DNA of 13,164 nt from positions 1-13,164 of the forward strand of contig NZ_JAEDCO010000039.1 of NCBI RefSeq assembly GCF_016294135.1. The letters run 5' to 3'. Positions 1 to 6,381 of the stretch are shown one piece after another; within the stretch, counting starts at the first letter, position 1, and each line of letters begins with the position of its first letter. The DNA is from Methanobrevibacter ruminantium. GTDB lineage: Archaea; Methanobacteriota; Methanobacteria; Methanobacteriales; Methanobacteriaceae. The position numbers and the translations under genes are program-made. The notes beneath the pieces are model-generated. The model saw only the letters and a program-made list of their open reading frames with translations, made no database searches and was not told the DNA's origin.

Positions 1-65
1 AAATATAATAAAAATTTAATTTTAATAATTTCAAATAAAAATTATTTTAATTTTAGACTCAATGA

Positions 66-103
66 AAAATTGAAAAATAATAATGAAATGGGAATTTCAT
101 TAT
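66..103 (-). terminator. Hairpin plus U-tract terminator after rps6e
   Basis: A perfect 10-bp stem (80-89 with 94-103, loop GGGA at 90-93) is followed in the leftward direction by a T-rich run (about 66-79 read on the minus strand). It sits about 28 nt past the rps6e stop codon. It has the form of an intrinsic terminator and probably ends the translation operon. The rest of 1-130 is AT-rich and shows no gene. Confidence 0.6.
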
Positions 104-130
104 AAATTTCATTAATCATTAGTTATCTGA

Positions 131-517
131 TTATTCTTCTGCTTCCTCTTCTTCAGGATTTAAGATATCAGATATGGATTTGCTACCTGCTTTGGTAACA
201 ACAGTGTTAATTAAAACAATATCTTCAGAGATAGTGTTTCCTCTTACGGTTTTTCTTCTTTTAACACCATCGCCTATAGGTTTGTAGCCTACTCCACCGG
301 TTAAAAGACTTTTGATTCTTCTAGGACCATCAACGTCTTTTTTCATAGCGAAACCGTTTTTGTCACTACCACCAGTGATTTTTAAAGTGTAGCCATCTAA
401 ACCAACGATTTGACCATCGAATTCCTCTCCGATTTTTAAACCGTTTAATTGTTTTCCATCATCAACTTCTAATTGATAACTTAATTCTTTTTCAGATACA
501 ACAATTTTAAATGCCAA
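131..517 (-). CDS. rps6e: Small ribosomal subunit protein S6e (eS6)
   Basis: This 128-aa protein matches archaeal eS6, a component of the 30S subunit. It begins MAFKIVVSEKELSYQLEVDD and contains the characteristic GFAMKKDVDGPRRIKSLL and KRRKTVRGNTISEDIVLIN segments that contact rRNA. The C-terminus is an acidic tail (NPEEEEAEE). The start codon is TTG (515-517), chosen because a strong Shine-Dalgarno AGGAGG lies 7 nt upstream and the protein starts exactly where the family starts. The gene follows infB after 146 bp, the same order as in Methanothermobacter, where S6e follows aIF5B. The long gap and a weak TATA-like ATATATTA at 584-591 leave room for its own promoter. In Methanothermobacter the aIF2-gamma gene follows, but here no gene starts within 130 bp after the stop. 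Confidence 0.95.
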   Translation of the reverse strand: MAFKIVVSEKELSYQLEVDDGKQLNGLKIGEEFDGQIVGLDGYTLKITGGSDKNGFAMKKDVDGPRRIKSLLTGGVGYKPIGDGVKRRKTVRGNTISEDIVLINTVVTKAGSKSISDILNPEEEEAEE

Positions 518-663
518 TAAAATTCCTCCTTTTATTTTTCGGAATTTAATCTTTCCTAATCTCTAGTATTTATTCTATAATCTTAATATATGTGAAATCA
601 TCATCAAATTATATTGTTAAATGAACTTTCCAGAATCTCATTGAAATATGAACTATGATTTAA

Positions 664-2454
664 TCAATATTCAAAAAGACCGAATTTACCCCAATCCGGA
701 TCTCTTCTACGCTTGATTTCCAAGATTTCATCAAGGGCCATGAATTCATCTTCATTCAATTTGTCCTTAAACTCTCTTTCCAAAATCTTATAATGCTTTT
801 CAGGAATGTCTACATATAATGTGTCTCCCTCTTCAAAGTCCTTTCCAGCTACAGCATCGTTGATAGCCATAGCAACCCTTTGACCTCTGGAGATTGCAGT
901 CAATGTTTCACCCTTATCTTCCATACTGGCAATGGTACCTACATAGTCACCATTTGCACTCATTAAAGCATATCCTTGTTTAACGGTTCCTGCTTCAACT
1001 TCAATACCGCAAATTGCAGGTTTACTTTGCCTGAATATGAGTTTTGGAAGAATCATGAATTTAGCAGGTTTGATGATTGCATCAAGCCATTGCTTTTTCT
1101 GAGCTTCTTTTCTCTCTTGGACCCAAGCTTCATAATCTTCAGTGATCTGATAGATTACATCACCTTGGAAGAGCTTAACGCCAGAATTATTTAAATCGTC
1201 AAGAGCTTTTGGATGTACCTTTACATTAAATGCAATGATTACACCATGCTCAATGTTTTCATCCTTAGCAATGGATGCATCTATTACATCCCTTTTGTTT
1301 ACATCACCTATTTCTGCAGACCTAATTGGAATTTCCATTTCCTTAAGCAAGTGAACAACCGCTTCAAGGGAACCTAAAGTGTCTGCCTTAACGAATAAAC
1401 CTTCATCATCAGTATCAACGGTAATGTCCTCCAATTCCTTCAACAATTCCGCTTCAACATCCTCATCATCATTCAATACTCTAAGAGGAGAACCTGAAAC
1501 AACATCGTCAAGATTTGGAGCAGCTATCTTGATACCTGCTGCTGCAACAACCTCATCAACCTTTTTGAATTTCTTCTTGGAATCTCTCATCTCTTCAAGA
1601 GGGAGAGGCCTTAAGATAGATCTGATTTTGGTTTTTACAACATTGTTTGCATCCATTAAAGCAATTTCATCACCATCACGGAGCACACCATCATAGATAA
1701 TGCTATCAACGGTCACTCCAAGACCGGTTTCTTCCTTGACTTCCAATACAGTTCCTTTTGCAGGAGCGTCTTCATGGATTTCCAATTGTTCAGTTAAGTA
1801 TTCCTGAGCAAGACCGAGCAACATTGCAATTAGCTCAATGATACCTTCACCTGATTTTGCACAGATTGGAATGATTGTAATTTGGCTTGCAAAGTCAGTG
1901 ACTCTGTCAAATCTTTCAGACTGGAATCCTTCCTCATGCAATTTTCCAATGAGCTCATAGATTTTCAAATCCAAATCGGTTTGCACTCTTGGAGCTTGCT
2001 CCTTAAAGCTTTCCATAAAGGAAGCGCCTTCATGGATATCCCATCCAAAGATTCTGTCAATCTTATTTGCTACAACGATAAATGGAGTTTTATACATTTT
2101 CAATATATTGATTGCCTCATAGGTTTGAGGTTTGAAACCTTCGTTAATGTCAACAATTAAAATAGCCAAATCCGCTAAAGCTCCACCACGTTTACGAAGT
2201 GATGTAAATGCAGCATGCCCCGGAGTGTCTACAAAAAACAATCCGGGAATTGTATCCTTAATGGATAATCTGGCTATAAAATCGCCACATATTTCATTAA
2301 TTGTATCTATTGGTATTTCAGTAGCTCCGATGTGCTGGGTAATACCTCCAGCTTCCCTATCAGCTACAGTACTTCCTCGGATATAATCCAAAAGGGTAGT
2401 TTTACCATGGTCTACATGACCTAAAACAGATACAATTGGGGATCTAATCTTCAT
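664..2454 (-). CDS. infB: Translation initiation factor aIF5B (IF-2 homologue)
   Basis: A 596-aa GTPase that promotes ribosomal subunit joining and initiator tRNA placement. The G domain holds GHVDHGKT (residues 12-19, P-loop), the G3 motif DTPGHAAF and the G4 motif NKID. Beta-barrel and linker domains of the a/eIF5B type follow, and the protein ends in a family-typical RRRDPDWGKFG. No intein is present and the length is normal for archaeal aIF5B. The ATG at 2452-2454 was chosen over an in-frame start 14 codons upstream because GGAG lies 4 nt ahead of it and the family begins at this MKIRSPIVSVLGHVDHGK. It lies 112 nt after ndk in the conserved archaeal L7Ae-S28e-L24e-Ndk-IF2 cluster and is probably co-transcribed. 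Confidence 0.96.
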   Translation of the reverse strand: MKIRSPIVSVLGHVDHGKTTLLDYIRGSTVADREAGGITQHIGATEIPIDTINEICGDFIARLSIKDTIPGLFFVDTPGHAAFTSLRKRGGALADLAILIVDINEGFKPQTYEAINILKMYKTPFIVVANKIDRIFGWDIHEGASFMESFKEQAPRVQTDLDLKIYELIGKLHEEGFQSERFDRVTDFASQITIIPICAKSGEGIIELIAMLLGLAQEYLTEQLEIHEDAPAKGTVLEVKEETGLGVTVDSIIYDGVLRDGDEIALMDANNVVKTKIRSILRPLPLEEMRDSKKKFKKVDEVVAAAGIKIAAPNLDDVVSGSPLRVLNDDEDVEAELLKELEDITVDTDDEGLFVKADTLGSLEAVVHLLKEMEIPIRSAEIGDVNKRDVIDASIAKDENIEHGVIIAFNVKVHPKALDDLNNSGVKLFQGDVIYQITEDYEAWVQERKEAQKKQWLDAIIKPAKFMILPKLIFRQSKPAICGIEVEAGTVKQGYALMSANGDYVGTIASMEDKGETLTAISRGQRVAMAINDAVAGKDFEEGDTLYVDIPEKHYKILEREFKDKLNEDEFMALDEILEIKRRRDPDWGKFGLFEY

Positions 2455-2566
2455 ATAACTCCACTCACAACTAAATAATTCAATTAAATAATTCAATAAA
2501 TTTAAACAATAATAATTTTAATTCGATTACAGACAACGAATATCCGATTTTTTTAGAAATCCGAAT

Positions 2567-3019
2567 CTATTCGTAAATCCAAGCGTTATCAGACATAGAA
2601 TAATCACAAATTTCTTCTTCATCGAAGAAAAGAGCAATTTCTCTTTTAGCAGATTCAGGTGCATCAGATGCGTGGATAATGTTTCTTCCAGTATCCATAC
2701 CGAAATCTCCTCTAATGGTTCCAACATCTGCTTCTTTAGGATTGGTTGCTCCTACCATTTTTCTGATTACAGAAATAGCATCGTCCCCTTCAATAACCAT
2801 GGTTAAAGCTGGAGCAGAAGTGATGTATTCCACTAAACCGTTGAAAAATGGTTTTTCAGAGTGTTCTCCATAATGTTCTTTTGCTAAATCTTCATCAATT
2901 TGTCTTAATTTCATAGCTACGATTTTAAGACCTTTAGCTTCAAAACGGCTTAAAACTTGACCCATTAAACGTCTAGATACCGCATCAGGTTTCATCATAA
3001 CAAAGCTTCTTTCAATCAT
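2567..3019 (-). CDS. ndk: Nucleoside diphosphate kinase
   Basis: A 150-aa cytoplasmic enzyme that moves the gamma-phosphate of ATP to other nucleoside diphosphates through a phospho-histidine. The active-site motif NIIHASDAPESA is present with the catalytic histidine at residue 116. The N-terminal ERSFVMMKPDAVSRRLMG and the nucleotide-binding region around GATNPKEADVGTIRGDFG are classical for the family. Length is normal. The ATG (3017-3019) overlaps the TGA stop of rpl24e as ATGA, which points to translational coupling with the ribosomal protein gene. It lies in a ribosomal operon, as in other archaea of this order. Confidence 0.97.
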   Translation of the reverse strand: MIERSFVMMKPDAVSRRLMGQVLSRFEAKGLKIVAMKLRQIDEDLAKEHYGEHSEKPFFNGLVEYITSAPALTMVIEGDDAISVIRKMVGATNPKEADVGTIRGDFGMDTGRNIIHASDAPESAKREIALFFDEEEICDYSMSDNAWIYE

Positions 3020-3177
3020 TGTTTAACCCATTTAACTTTTCTTGGTACTCTACCAAGTTTGATCATATTTTTTTCACATTTACTACTACAGAAGAAATAG
3101 ATGGATCCGTCTTTCTTAACGTACATTTTACCGGTACCGTCTTCTATTTCTTTACCACAGAATGAACAAGTTCTCAT
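3016..3177 (-). CDS. rpl24e: Large ribosomal subunit protein L24e (eL24)
   Basis: A small gene of 53 aa that translates as MRTCSFCGKEIEDGTGKMYV and onward to RVPRKVKWVKQ. It is a zinc-ribbon ribosomal protein: the cysteine pairs are C4-x2-C7 and C30-x3-C34, the usual spacing for L24e. The ATG at 3175-3177 is preceded by GGTG within AAGAAGGTG. Its stop codon overlaps the ndk start by 4 nt. It lies between rps28e (48 nt upstream) and ndk, the standard archaeal order, so identity is supported by both sequence and context. Confidence 0.95.
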   Translation of the reverse strand: MRTCSFCGKEIEDGTGKMYVKKDGSIYFFCSSKCEKNMIKLGRVPRKVKWVKQ

Positions 3178-3225
3178 GTTAAAACACCTTCTTTAAGTAA
3201 GATAAGCTCATAATAACCTAAGTTA

Positions 3226-3432
3226 TTAAGGAGTTCTGATCTCCTTAGCTTCTCTGATTGTGTCGAGTAACATTAAAATATCGCCTTCACGTACAGGGCC
3301 CATGATATTTCTTGTTAAAATTCTTCCTTTGTCTCTTCCATCGAGAATTCTGCATTTTACTTGCATGATTTCTCCAGTCATACCAGTTCTGTTTAGAACT
3401 TCAATAACTTCTGCTGGACTTCCTTCTTCCAT
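3226..3432 (-). CDS. rps28e: Small ribosomal subunit protein S28e (eS28)
   Basis: A 68-aa 30S protein. The segments VIEVLNRTGMTGEIMQVKCRI, GRDKGRILTRNIMGPVREGDIL and LLDTIREAKEI are the conserved core of the S28e OB-fold family, which sits near the mRNA exit region of the 30S subunit. The ATG (3430-3432) is preceded by GGTGAT with short spacing. It lies 51 nt downstream of rpl7ae and 48 nt upstream of rpl24e in the same direction, so one transcript is likely. Confidence 0.96.
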   Translation of the reverse strand: MEEGSPAEVIEVLNRTGMTGEIMQVKCRILDGRDKGRILTRNIMGPVREGDILMLLDTIREAKEIRTP

Positions 3433-3483
3433 ATTATCACCTATTAATTATTTTGAAGATATGTATCTTCTAAGGCGCAATAC

Positions 3484-3852
3484 TTATTCTTTAAGTTCTG
3501 CAACTTTTTCAACAACTTCTGCTACTAAGTCAGCAGCATCTCCAGCATCTACAATACAAGCGGAAGCAGTTCCAACACTTAAACCAGCAGCTGCACCAAC
3601 TTTATCTTTGGTTGCTAAGTATACGTAAGGAATTTCTTTTTCTTCAGCGAGAACAGGAATGTGAGCAACGATTTCAGCAGGATCAACATCTTCTGCGATA
3701 ACGACTAAAGCTGCGTTTCCTCTTTCGATAAATTTAGTTACTTCGTTAGTTCCTTTTGCTACTTTACCAGTATTTTGTGCTACTTCTAAAGCTTCTTCTG
3801 CTTTGTTAGCGATTTCTTCAGGTGTGTCAAATTTTACATAAATGTTTGCCAT
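3484..3852 (-). CDS. rpl7ae: Large ribosomal subunit protein L7Ae (eL8), kink-turn RNA-binding protein
   Basis: A 122-aa RNA-binding protein that recognises kink-turn motifs. In archaea it serves in the 50S subunit and is also a core part of box C/D and H/ACA RNPs and of RNase P. The RNA-contact motif NEVTK lies at residues 36-40, followed by the conserved ALVVIAEDVDP and EIPYVYLATKDKVGAAAGL segments. The ATG at 3850-3852 was chosen over an upstream in-frame start at 3888 because a strong GGAGGT lies just upstream of it and the homologous N-terminus is MANIYVKF. It is first in the translation operon. The leader just upstream contains a small hairpin. Confidence 0.96.
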   Translation of the reverse strand: MANIYVKFDTPEEIANKAEEALEVAQNTGKVAKGTNEVTKFIERGNAALVVIAEDVDPAEIVAHIPVLAEEKEIPYVYLATKDKVGAAAGLSVGTASACIVDAGDAADLVAEVVEKVAELKE

Positions 3853-3879
3853 ATAATTTACCTCCTTTTTCATCTGGCT

Positions 3880-3900
3880 TTTTGCCATCCATCGGCAAAA
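3880..3900 (-). promoter_or_regulatory. Hairpin in the rpl7ae leader
   Basis: A perfect 7-bp GC-containing stem (TTTTGCC 3880-3886 with GGCAAAA 3894-3900, 7-nt loop) stands out in a very AT-rich leader, 27 nt upstream of the rpl7ae start. The Shine-Dalgarno lies between them, after CCAGATGAAAAAGG on the minus strand. It could be a control structure, but I cannot demonstrate a kink-turn from the bases alone. Confidence 0.35.
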
Positions 3901-4483
3901 TAATTACTATAAAAATCAGTAAAATAATCAAATATCTAAAAATAATCAATTTTGAAATTAAATTTCCATCAATTATAGATAAAACTTTTTAAATATGATA
4001 CATAAGATTAAATCAATTTGAATCTCTTTAAATATAATATCATAATAAAAAGTTAGCTTAAAGAAGCTAAAAAATATTCAATTATAATTACAGATTTAAA
4101 GTTTTAATCTATAACTCTAAATATTATATCCACATCACTAAATAATAAAGCCTAAAATAAAAGTAAAAAATTTTTATTCTAGTTTAATATTTTCAATGAA
4201 TATTATTAGTTTAAGTAAAATCAGCTAATAATATAAAATTTTTCAATTTAGTATTAATGAAATAAATTCTAGAGAACTAGACATAATAAAATATATTATT
4301 TATAGTATATAAATGTTATTAGAAAAATAGGTTTTAGAAGAAAAATAACTAGCAATTTAAGCCAATTATTTAATGATACTTAAAAAAAATAAAAATAAAG
4401 AGTTCGTAAAAAGGCGTAAGAAAAAGATAAAAGTAAAAATTACTTAAATCTAGATCCAAATCCGAAAATACTAAACAGCAATC
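3889..4483. other. 595-bp AT-rich intergenic region with hairpins, no gene
   Basis: No ORF with coding character on either strand. It must hold the promoter of the ribosomal operon and the 3' end of the histone transcript. Visible structures are a 7-bp hairpin at 4053-4070, a perfect 10-bp inverted repeat at 4200-4209/4225-4234 with a 15-nt loop, and a TATA-like TTTATATA on the minus strand near 4308-4315. A candidate TATA for rpl7ae is TTTTATCTA around 3979-3988, but it is weak. A small RNA on the minus strand between about 4285 and 4053 is possible but unproven. Confidence 0.4.
4053..4070 (-). terminator. Hairpin with following T-run, possible terminator
   Basis: TTAGCTT (4053-4059) pairs with AAGCTAA (4064-4070) around the loop AAAG. 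Read on the minus strand the hairpin is followed by CTTTTTATT, so it could end leftward transcripts that run past the histone gene or an unannotated small RNA. It lies about 410 nt past the histone stop, which is far for a dedicated histone terminator. Confidence 0.35.
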
Positions 4484-4496
4484 TTATTTGATTGCT
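4477..4496 (-). repeat. Hairpin over the histone stop codon
   Basis: AGCAATC (4477-4483) and GATTGCT (4490-4496) form a perfect 7-bp stem. The 6-nt loop contains the histone TAA stop codon (4484-4486). No long U-tract follows, so it may protect or define the mRNA 3' end rather than act as a classic terminator. Confidence 0.35.
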
Positions 4497-4681
4497 AATT
4501 TAATGTCTTCAGCTTTTACAGTTTTTCTACCTGCATGGCGTGCAAAGTTAACTGCTTTTTGAGCAATTTCGTTTCCGTATTCTTCGATTGCTTCAGCTAA
4601 TTCAGCTTTAGCTGCATCAGCTACTCTTTCAGCACCAGCATTTTTTAATATTCTTCCGATAGGAGCGATTGGTAATTCCAT
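4484..4681 (-). CDS. Archaeal histone (HMf/HMt type)
   Basis: A 65-aa histone-fold protein that wraps DNA as dimers and larger polymers in Methanobacteriales chromatin. It starts MELPIAPIGRILKNAGAERV, essentially the HMfB N-terminus, and carries the RHAGRKTVKAEDIKLA motif at the C-terminal end of the fold. It ends at AIK, a few residues shorter than HMfB, which continues with RRFKK. The ATG at 4679-4681 was chosen because GAGGTG lies 6 nt upstream; a GTG three codons earlier falls inside that ribosome-binding site. It is a single-gene unit flanked by AT-rich gaps of 330 and 631 bp, with its own promoter at 4727-4734. Confidence 0.96.
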   Translation of the reverse strand: MELPIAPIGRILKNAGAERVADAAKAELAEAIEEYGNEIAQKAVNFARHAGRKTVKAEDIKLAIK

Positions 4682-4690
4682 ATTTAACAC

Positions 4691-5022
4691 CTCAAATTTT
4701 TATAATAATAGTTGTATATTTTTTAATATATAAATATATCGATAAAAAGGCTTAAAATTCAAAATCATTTACATATTTCTAGTAAAAATTTATAAAAAAT
4801 ATTAATTATTTTTCAATTCAAATCTTAACAAAAAATATAAAAATAATCCAAAATTCATTAAAAAATATTATACAAAAAGAAAAAACAATAAAAAATATTG
4901 AAAAAATCAAAGATTAAAAGAAAAATATTAAAAAAATCAAAAAAAGATTGAATTTAAAAAGAGATAAAATTTAAAAAAATAATAAGAATATGAAAAAAAT
5001 AATAAGAAAAATAGAAAATTAA
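4691..5022. other. 332-bp A-rich intergenic region between histone and DUF2149 genes
   Basis: It contains the histone promoter and the 3' end of the ExbB-like/DUF2149 operon. A 16-bp direct repeat (AAAAAAATAATAAGAA) occurs at 4973-4988 and 4993-5008, 20 bp apart. Related imperfect A-rich units lie at about 4890-4951. On the minus strand these give repeated U-tracts just after the DUF2149 stop, which in archaea can be enough for termination. No gene is visible. Confidence 0.45.
4727..4734 (-). promoter_or_regulatory. TATA box of the histone gene
   Basis: Read on the minus strand this is TTTATATA, the consensus methanogen TATA box. Transcription would start about 25 nt downstream near 4704, giving a leader of about 22 nt that holds the GAGGTG ribosome-binding site. 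The upstream BRE match is mediocre. Confidence 0.5.
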
Positions 5023-5361
5023 TCAATTCTCTATCATTATCAGCTTGCCTGTATTGGAATCCTTATAGACTTTTCCCAATTCAGCATACCCTTCTCCTGA
5101 ACTTGAACTTACATCAGGAGTCTCATTCAACTGCTTGCCTTGATCTATCTCTGTTACCTGCTTCATCGCATTGATAGCATCCTGCCTCTGTTCGGGATTA
5201 ATATCCTCATTGAATACAATTGCCTGCATGTTCCAGGAAATGACTAGAAACACCAAAAGTCCCACTGCTATTACAAGCATTGCATCCACAAGGTTGGCAA
5301 CACCAGTCATTGGATCTTCCTCTTCCTCCTCAAAAGCAGTCTTTCGATTAAGCTTAACCAT
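5023..5361 (-). CDS. DUF2149 membrane protein, ExbD-like partner of the ExbB-like channel
   Basis: A 112-aa protein with a short acidic cytoplasmic N-terminus (EEEEEDPMTGVANL), one membrane helix at about residues 22-43 and an external tail of about 65 residues. I recognise it as the DUF2149 family of methanogens. The helix starts VANLVDAMLVIAVGLLVFLV, with an aspartate at residue 26. This resembles the TPLVDVMLVLL helix of ExbD/TolR, whose aspartate carries protons, but that relation is my inference. The gene follows the ExbB-like gene by 13 nt, and GGAG for its start overlaps the stop codon of the upstream gene. ATG at 5359-5361 is used, with a rather long 10-nt spacing. The soluble tail is too short for a full ExbD periplasmic domain. 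Confidence 0.8.
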   Translation of the reverse strand: MVKLNRKTAFEEEEEDPMTGVANLVDAMLVIAVGLLVFLVISWNMQAIVFNEDINPEQRQDAINAMKQVTEIDQGKQLNETPDVSSSSGEGYAELGKVYKDSNTGKLIMIEN

Positions 5362-5374
5362 AAAAACATTACTC

Positions 5375-6007
5375 CTAAAGCTTTCCTATTTTTGTAAGGA
5401 CAACATCAGTCAAGACATCAATGTTAGCAATGTACTCACTGTACCATCTGCGTCTGATCTTACTGATTACATAAGCCAAAGCACCAGCACCAATACCCAC
5501 AACAGTGGTGTCAAAAGCAACAATGACAGCATTGGACAAAGTCACAATGTCACCGCTACCTAAAGCAGCAAGACCAGGACCCATAGGAATCAAAGTACCC
5601 ATCAAACCTAAAGTAGGACCGATACGAGTGATAATATCAGTGTATGATAATCTTTTCTCCAATTTCTTTTCCCTGCTGCTCACTAGTTTCTTTGCAAGTG
5701 CTATCCTTGATTCAAGATCAAGATCAGTGTCTGTAATCTCCCTTAAGTCATTCTTCATGGAATTTGGAATCTCTGAAGATTGTACTATATTCAATATTTC
5801 ATCTTGACTGTTTGCATTTGAGATCTCATTGATTAACCTTTTCATCTCCACATTGGAAACAGTCTTCCTATGCCTGAACTCCCTAATCAATCCACCCAAT
5901 AGGATTATTGCTCCTATTGCAAACAACAATAGGAAAATGATCACAGGGATTTGAAGACTCTGGCTAACCAAATCCAAAGTAGATGTTAAAATATTAGTGC
6001 CAACCAT
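5375..6007 (-). CDS. MotA/TolQ/ExbB-type proton channel family protein
   Basis: A 210-aa membrane protein with helices at about residues 20-41, 125-148 and 159-183, separated by a charged cytoplasmic loop of about 80 residues. This is the TolQ/ExbB layout. The second helix region (TRIGPTLGLMGTLIPMGPGLAAL) and the third (NAVIVAFDTTVVGIGAGALAYVI) carry the conserved family core that forms the proton path with a partner aspartate helix. In bacteria such complexes turn proton flow into mechanical work at the envelope. The ATG (6005-6007) is preceded by AGGAGGAG. It forms a two-gene operon with the DUF2149 gene and sits next to two large surface proteins. Its role in an archaeon without an outer membrane is unknown; gliding, wall remodelling or cofactor uptake are only possibilities. 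Confidence 0.88.
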   Translation of the reverse strand: MVGTNILTSTLDLVSQSLQIPVIIFLLLFAIGAIILLGGLIREFRHRKTVSNVEMKRLINEISNANSQDEILNIVQSSEIPNSMKNDLREITDTDLDLESRIALAKKLVSSREKKLEKRLSYTDIITRIGPTLGLMGTLIPMGPGLAALGSGDIVTLSNAVIVAFDTTVVGIGAGALAYVISKIRRRWYSEYIANIDVLTDVVLTKIGKL

Positions 6008-6215
6008 ATAAAAATACTCCTCCTAAAAACTATACAATTTTTTGAATAAAAAATTCCATCAATTAAATTAAAACAATACATAATAAAAATACAAAATTAT
6101 AATTGAAACCATTGTTTAATCAATCGAATCTTTAAAATAATTAGACAAATATTATAATATTAAATTTTATAAATTGCTAATGTAGATAAAACAATTAATA
6201 AATCACAATAATCTA

Positions 6216-6266
6216 TTAATTTTAAAATTAAAAAACAAAACTTTTATCCTTTAATTTTAAAATTAA
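6216..6266. repeat. Two tandem 16-bp palindromes
   Basis: The perfect palindrome TTAATTTTAAAATTAA occurs at 6216-6231 and again at 6251-6266, with centres 35 bp apart, each followed by AAAA. Such paired dyads can be operators, but low-complexity AT sequence can produce them by chance. Confidence 0.4.
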
Positions 6267-6284
6267 AAAATTAAAAGGAAAGCA

Positions 6285-6355
6285 TTTGCCAAAAAAATAA
6301 TAAATTTAGAGGTTTATACTAAAATATGAAGCTTAAATTGGTATTTTTTGGCAAA
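6285..6355. repeat. 12-bp inverted repeat downstream of the 724-aa adhesin
   Basis: TTTGCCAAAAAA at 6285-6296 is the exact reverse complement of 6344-6355, with 47 bp between. It lies just after the adhesin stop (6382), so it may form a long-loop 3' hairpin. Its arms are unlike the 23-bp sites further right. Confidence 0.45.
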
Positions 6356-6381
6356 CACTCCATCATAAACAAAAATTTTAA

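Larger units (their letters stand above)
6008..6381. other. 374-bp intergenic region with palindromes
   Basis: No gene seen. It includes the promoter of the ExbB-like operon (no convincing TATA/BRE picked out) and the 3' region of the 724-aa adhesin gene. Two copies of a perfect 16-bp palindrome (TTAATTTTAAAATTAA) lie at 6216-6231 and 6251-6266. A 12-bp inverted repeat (TTTGCCAAAAAA 6285-6296 and its complement 6344-6355) encloses 47 bp. Confidence 0.5.

Noticed and set aside
976..2386. Plus-strand open frames opposite infB
   Set aside because: Shadows of infB with no family signal and poor composition.
2455..2496. Longer infB start at 2496
   Set aside because: The extra 14 residues do not match the family, and the ribosome-binding site stands before 2454.
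2527..2727. Small minus-strand frame overlapping the 3' end of ndk
   Set aside because: It lies in another frame of ndk and has no recognisable product.
3853..3888. Longer L7Ae start at 3888
   Set aside because: GGAGGT sits directly before 3852, inside the supposed extension, and the family N-terminus begins at 3852.
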